Assembly (NCBI GenBank): GCA_036525795.1
Contig: DATCZS010000013.1
Location: forward strand, 1-13,731
Reading direction: 5' to 3'
Length of the DNA: 13,731 nt
Source: DATCZS01 sp036525795
Lineage (GTDB): Bacteria > Actinomycetota > Acidimicrobiia > Spongiisociales > ZC4RG35
The position numbers and the translations under genes were made by a program. The notes beneath the pieces were generated by a model that saw only the letters and a program-made list of their open reading frames with translations, was not told the DNA's origin and ran no database searches. Of this stretch, positions 12,416 to 13,731 are shown piece after piece. Position 1 is the first letter of the stretch. The number at the start of each line of letters is the position of its first letter.

Positions 12416-13374
12416 GAGACGAGGTGGTCGGGGCCGGCCCCACCGGGGGCCAGCCGCGGCGCCGTCTCGTCGCACAGCCCCTTCTCGGCGATCGGGCATC
12501 GAGGATGGAAGTGGCAACCCGCCGGAGGGTTGAGCGGCGAAGGGATCTCGCCCTGCAGGATCCTGCGGTCCCTGGGCCGGTCCGGGTCGGGTACGGGGAT
12601 CGCCGAGAGCAGCGCCTCGGTGTAGGGATGAAGCGGCTGCCGGTAGAGGCTGTCCCGGTCTGTGATCTCGACGATCCTCCCCAGATACATCACCGCCACC
12701 CGGTCGGATGCGTGCTCGACCACACCGAGATTGTGGGCGATGAACAGCAGCGTCAGGTGAAGCTCCGACTGGAGCTCCTTCAGGAGATTCAGCACCTGGG
12801 CCTGGACCGATACGTCGAGCGCGGAGACAGGTTCGTCTGCCACCACCAGGTCGGGTTCGAGCACGAGCGCACGGGCGATGCCGATCCGCTGCCGCTGGCC
12901 GCCGGAGAATTCGTGGGGGTAGCGTCCGATGTGCCTGGCGTCGAGGCCCACCAGTTCGAGCATTCGTTTGACACGTTCGTGTCGCTCGTCCTTGTCGTCG
13001 ACACCGTGGAGCCTCAGCCCCTCGGCGATCGCATCCCCAACCTGGTTGCGGGGATCGAGCGAGCCATACGGATCCTGGAAGATGATCTGCACGCGCCGTC
13101 GGAAGGGCTTGAGGGCCGACCCCGACAGGTGGGCGATGTCGGACCCGTCGAAGAGGATGGTTCCGCTCGTGGGCTCCAGCAGACGCACCACCATTCGCCC
13201 GAGGGTGGTCTTGCCGCAGCCCGACTCGCCGACGAGCCCGAGTGTCTCCCCTTCCACGATGTCGAGGTCGACGCCCGCCACCGCCTTGACCGTTCCGACC
13301 TCGCGCTGCAGCAGTCCTCCCTTGACCGGGAACTCCTTGACGAGGTCGCGGATCTCGACGAGGTTCTCAGCCAT
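12379..13374 (-). CDS. oppF: Oligopeptide/dipeptide ABC transporter ATP-binding protein, OppF type
   Basis: This is a full-length 331-residue ATPase. It has Walker A GESGCGKTT (49-57), Q-loop Q100 (IIFQDPYGSLDPR), ABC signature FSGGQRQR (156-163), Walker B LVVADE (176-181) and switch H214. The C-terminal oligopeptide-transporter domain contains PLHPYTEALLSAIP and four cysteines (C287, C293, C301, C321) arranged as in OppD/OppF/DppD/DppF, where they can hold an iron-sulfur cluster. It pairs with the OppD-type subunit to power peptide uptake; whether the substrate is oligopeptide, dipeptide or nickel cannot be told. The ATG overlaps the oppD stop by eight bases (ATGGCTGA), so the two are coupled. 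Confidence 0.93.
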   Translation of the reverse strand: MAENLVEIRDLVKEFPVKGGLLQREVGTVKAVAGVDLDIVEGETLGLVGESGCGKTTLGRMVVRLLEPTSGTILFDGSDIAHLSGSALKPFRRRVQIIFQDPYGSLDPRNQVGDAIAEGLRLHGVDDKDERHERVKRMLELVGLDARHIGRYPHEFSGGQRQRIGIARALVLEPDLVVADEPVSALDVSVQAQVLNLLKELQSELHLTLLFIAHNLGVVEHASDRVAVMYLGRIVEITDRDSLYRQPLHPYTEALLSAIPVPDPDRPRDRRILQGEIPSPLNPPAGCHFHPRCPIAEKGLCDETAPRLAPGGAGPDHLVSCHLRAGSLAAG

Positions 13375-13731
13375 CTGTGTGGCCCTCCCCGTCGTGCAGC
13401 CAGCAGCGCACCTTGTGTCCGGGAGCCGTCTCCCGCAGTTCGGGCTTGCTCGTGGTGCACTGCTCGAGACCGTTCTGAAGCCGTGGAACGCAACGATCGG
13501 CGAATCGGCAGCCGGGCGGGAGGTCGACGAGCGACGGCACCACGCCAGGGATCACATCGAGGACGGGTTTGCGGGCACCGAGGACCGGGATCGATCCGAC
13601 CAACCCCTGGGTGTACGGGTGCAACGGGTCCTTGAAGATGGTCCGGACATCGGCCTCCTCGACGACCTCGCCGGCGTACATCACGGCGACGCGATGGGCC
13701 ATCTCCGCCACGACGCCGAGGTCGTGGGTGA
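13367..13731 (-). CDS. oppD: Oligopeptide/dipeptide ABC transporter ATP-binding protein, OppD type (C-terminal part)
   Basis: Only the last 121 codons are in the window; the frame enters from the right edge. The visible part begins THDLGVVAEMAHRVAVMYAG, where THDLGVV is the switch-histidine region of the ATPase. It then has the OppD/DppD C-terminal domain: EVVEEADVRTIFKDPLHPYT, LLGSIP-like VGSIPVLG, and PPGCRFADRCVPRLQNGLEQC with a later cysteine in VRCWLH, the four-cysteine set of this family. The Walker motifs lie outside. It is the partner of OppF immediately downstream; permease and binding-protein genes are expected beyond the right edge. Confidence 0.9.
   Translation of the reverse strand, partial: THDLGVVAEMAHRVAVMYAGEVVEEADVRTIFKDPLHPYTQGLVGSIPVLGARKPVLDVIPGVVPSLVDLPPGCRFADRCVPRLQNGLEQCTTSKPELRETAPGHKVRCWLHDGEGHTDG

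Noticed and set aside
12424..13635. A 403-codon open frame on the plus strand opposite oppF/oppD
   Set aside because: It is antisense to two well-supported ABC ATPase genes, has Arg/Asp-rich composition and no recognisable fold; it is a by-product of high GC content.
1..13731. CRISPR array, insertion sequence or prophage
   Set aside because: I saw no regularly spaced direct repeats, transposase, integrase or phage structural genes on either strand.

Overview
The window is high-GC DNA with actinobacterial habits: GTG starts, probable leaderless transcripts, Thr-rich lipoprotein linkers, an RskA-type anti-sigma factor, a VapBC module and an Opp/Dpp ABC system. It looks like a free-living, possibly environmental actinobacterium. 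That is inferred from gene content and base composition; no rRNA or other taxonomic marker is present.

Layout. Bases 1-1050 (minus) hold the N-terminal membrane half of a probable sensor histidine kinase, preceded by a possible 35-residue leader ORF. A vapBC toxin-antitoxin operon (1300-1931, plus) has a clear palindromic operator but a toxin with no normal start codon. After a 346-base gene-free stretch comes a minus-strand operon (3959 to 2278): a secreted-repeat lipoprotein, an ECF sigma factor and its zinc-binding anti-sigma factor, with an ECF-like promoter in front that suggests autoregulation. Bases 4144-4245 contain a shrunken tRNA-Ala-like sequence with a GGG anticodon, followed by a strong hairpin. 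Then come a DUF998 membrane protein and a 66-residue two-helix membrane protein (plus), a 500-base non-coding stretch with an extreme G/T-skewed patch and a 12-bp inverted repeat, a tandem-GNAT acetyltransferase (minus), a DUF2255 protein, a secreted trypsin-like protease with an Ig-like domain, a four-helix membrane protein and a GYD-domain protein (all plus). The right end is a minus-strand block: oppD (partial), oppF, a DUF218/YdcF-like protein, a HIT hydrolase and, after 99 bases, a 3-hydroxybutyryl-CoA dehydrogenase.

How the parts relate. Three transcription units look tightly built: vapB-vapC; lipoprotein-sigma-anti-sigma (4-base overlap between the last two); and oppD-oppF-DUF218-HIT (8- and 37-base overlaps, then a 23-base gap). 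The others look like single genes. The most unusual points are the vapC start (ATA), the tRNA-Ala-like gene with a proline anticodon, and the autoregulatory signals in front of vapB and the ECF operon. I see no CRISPR array, insertion sequence, prophage or rRNA.
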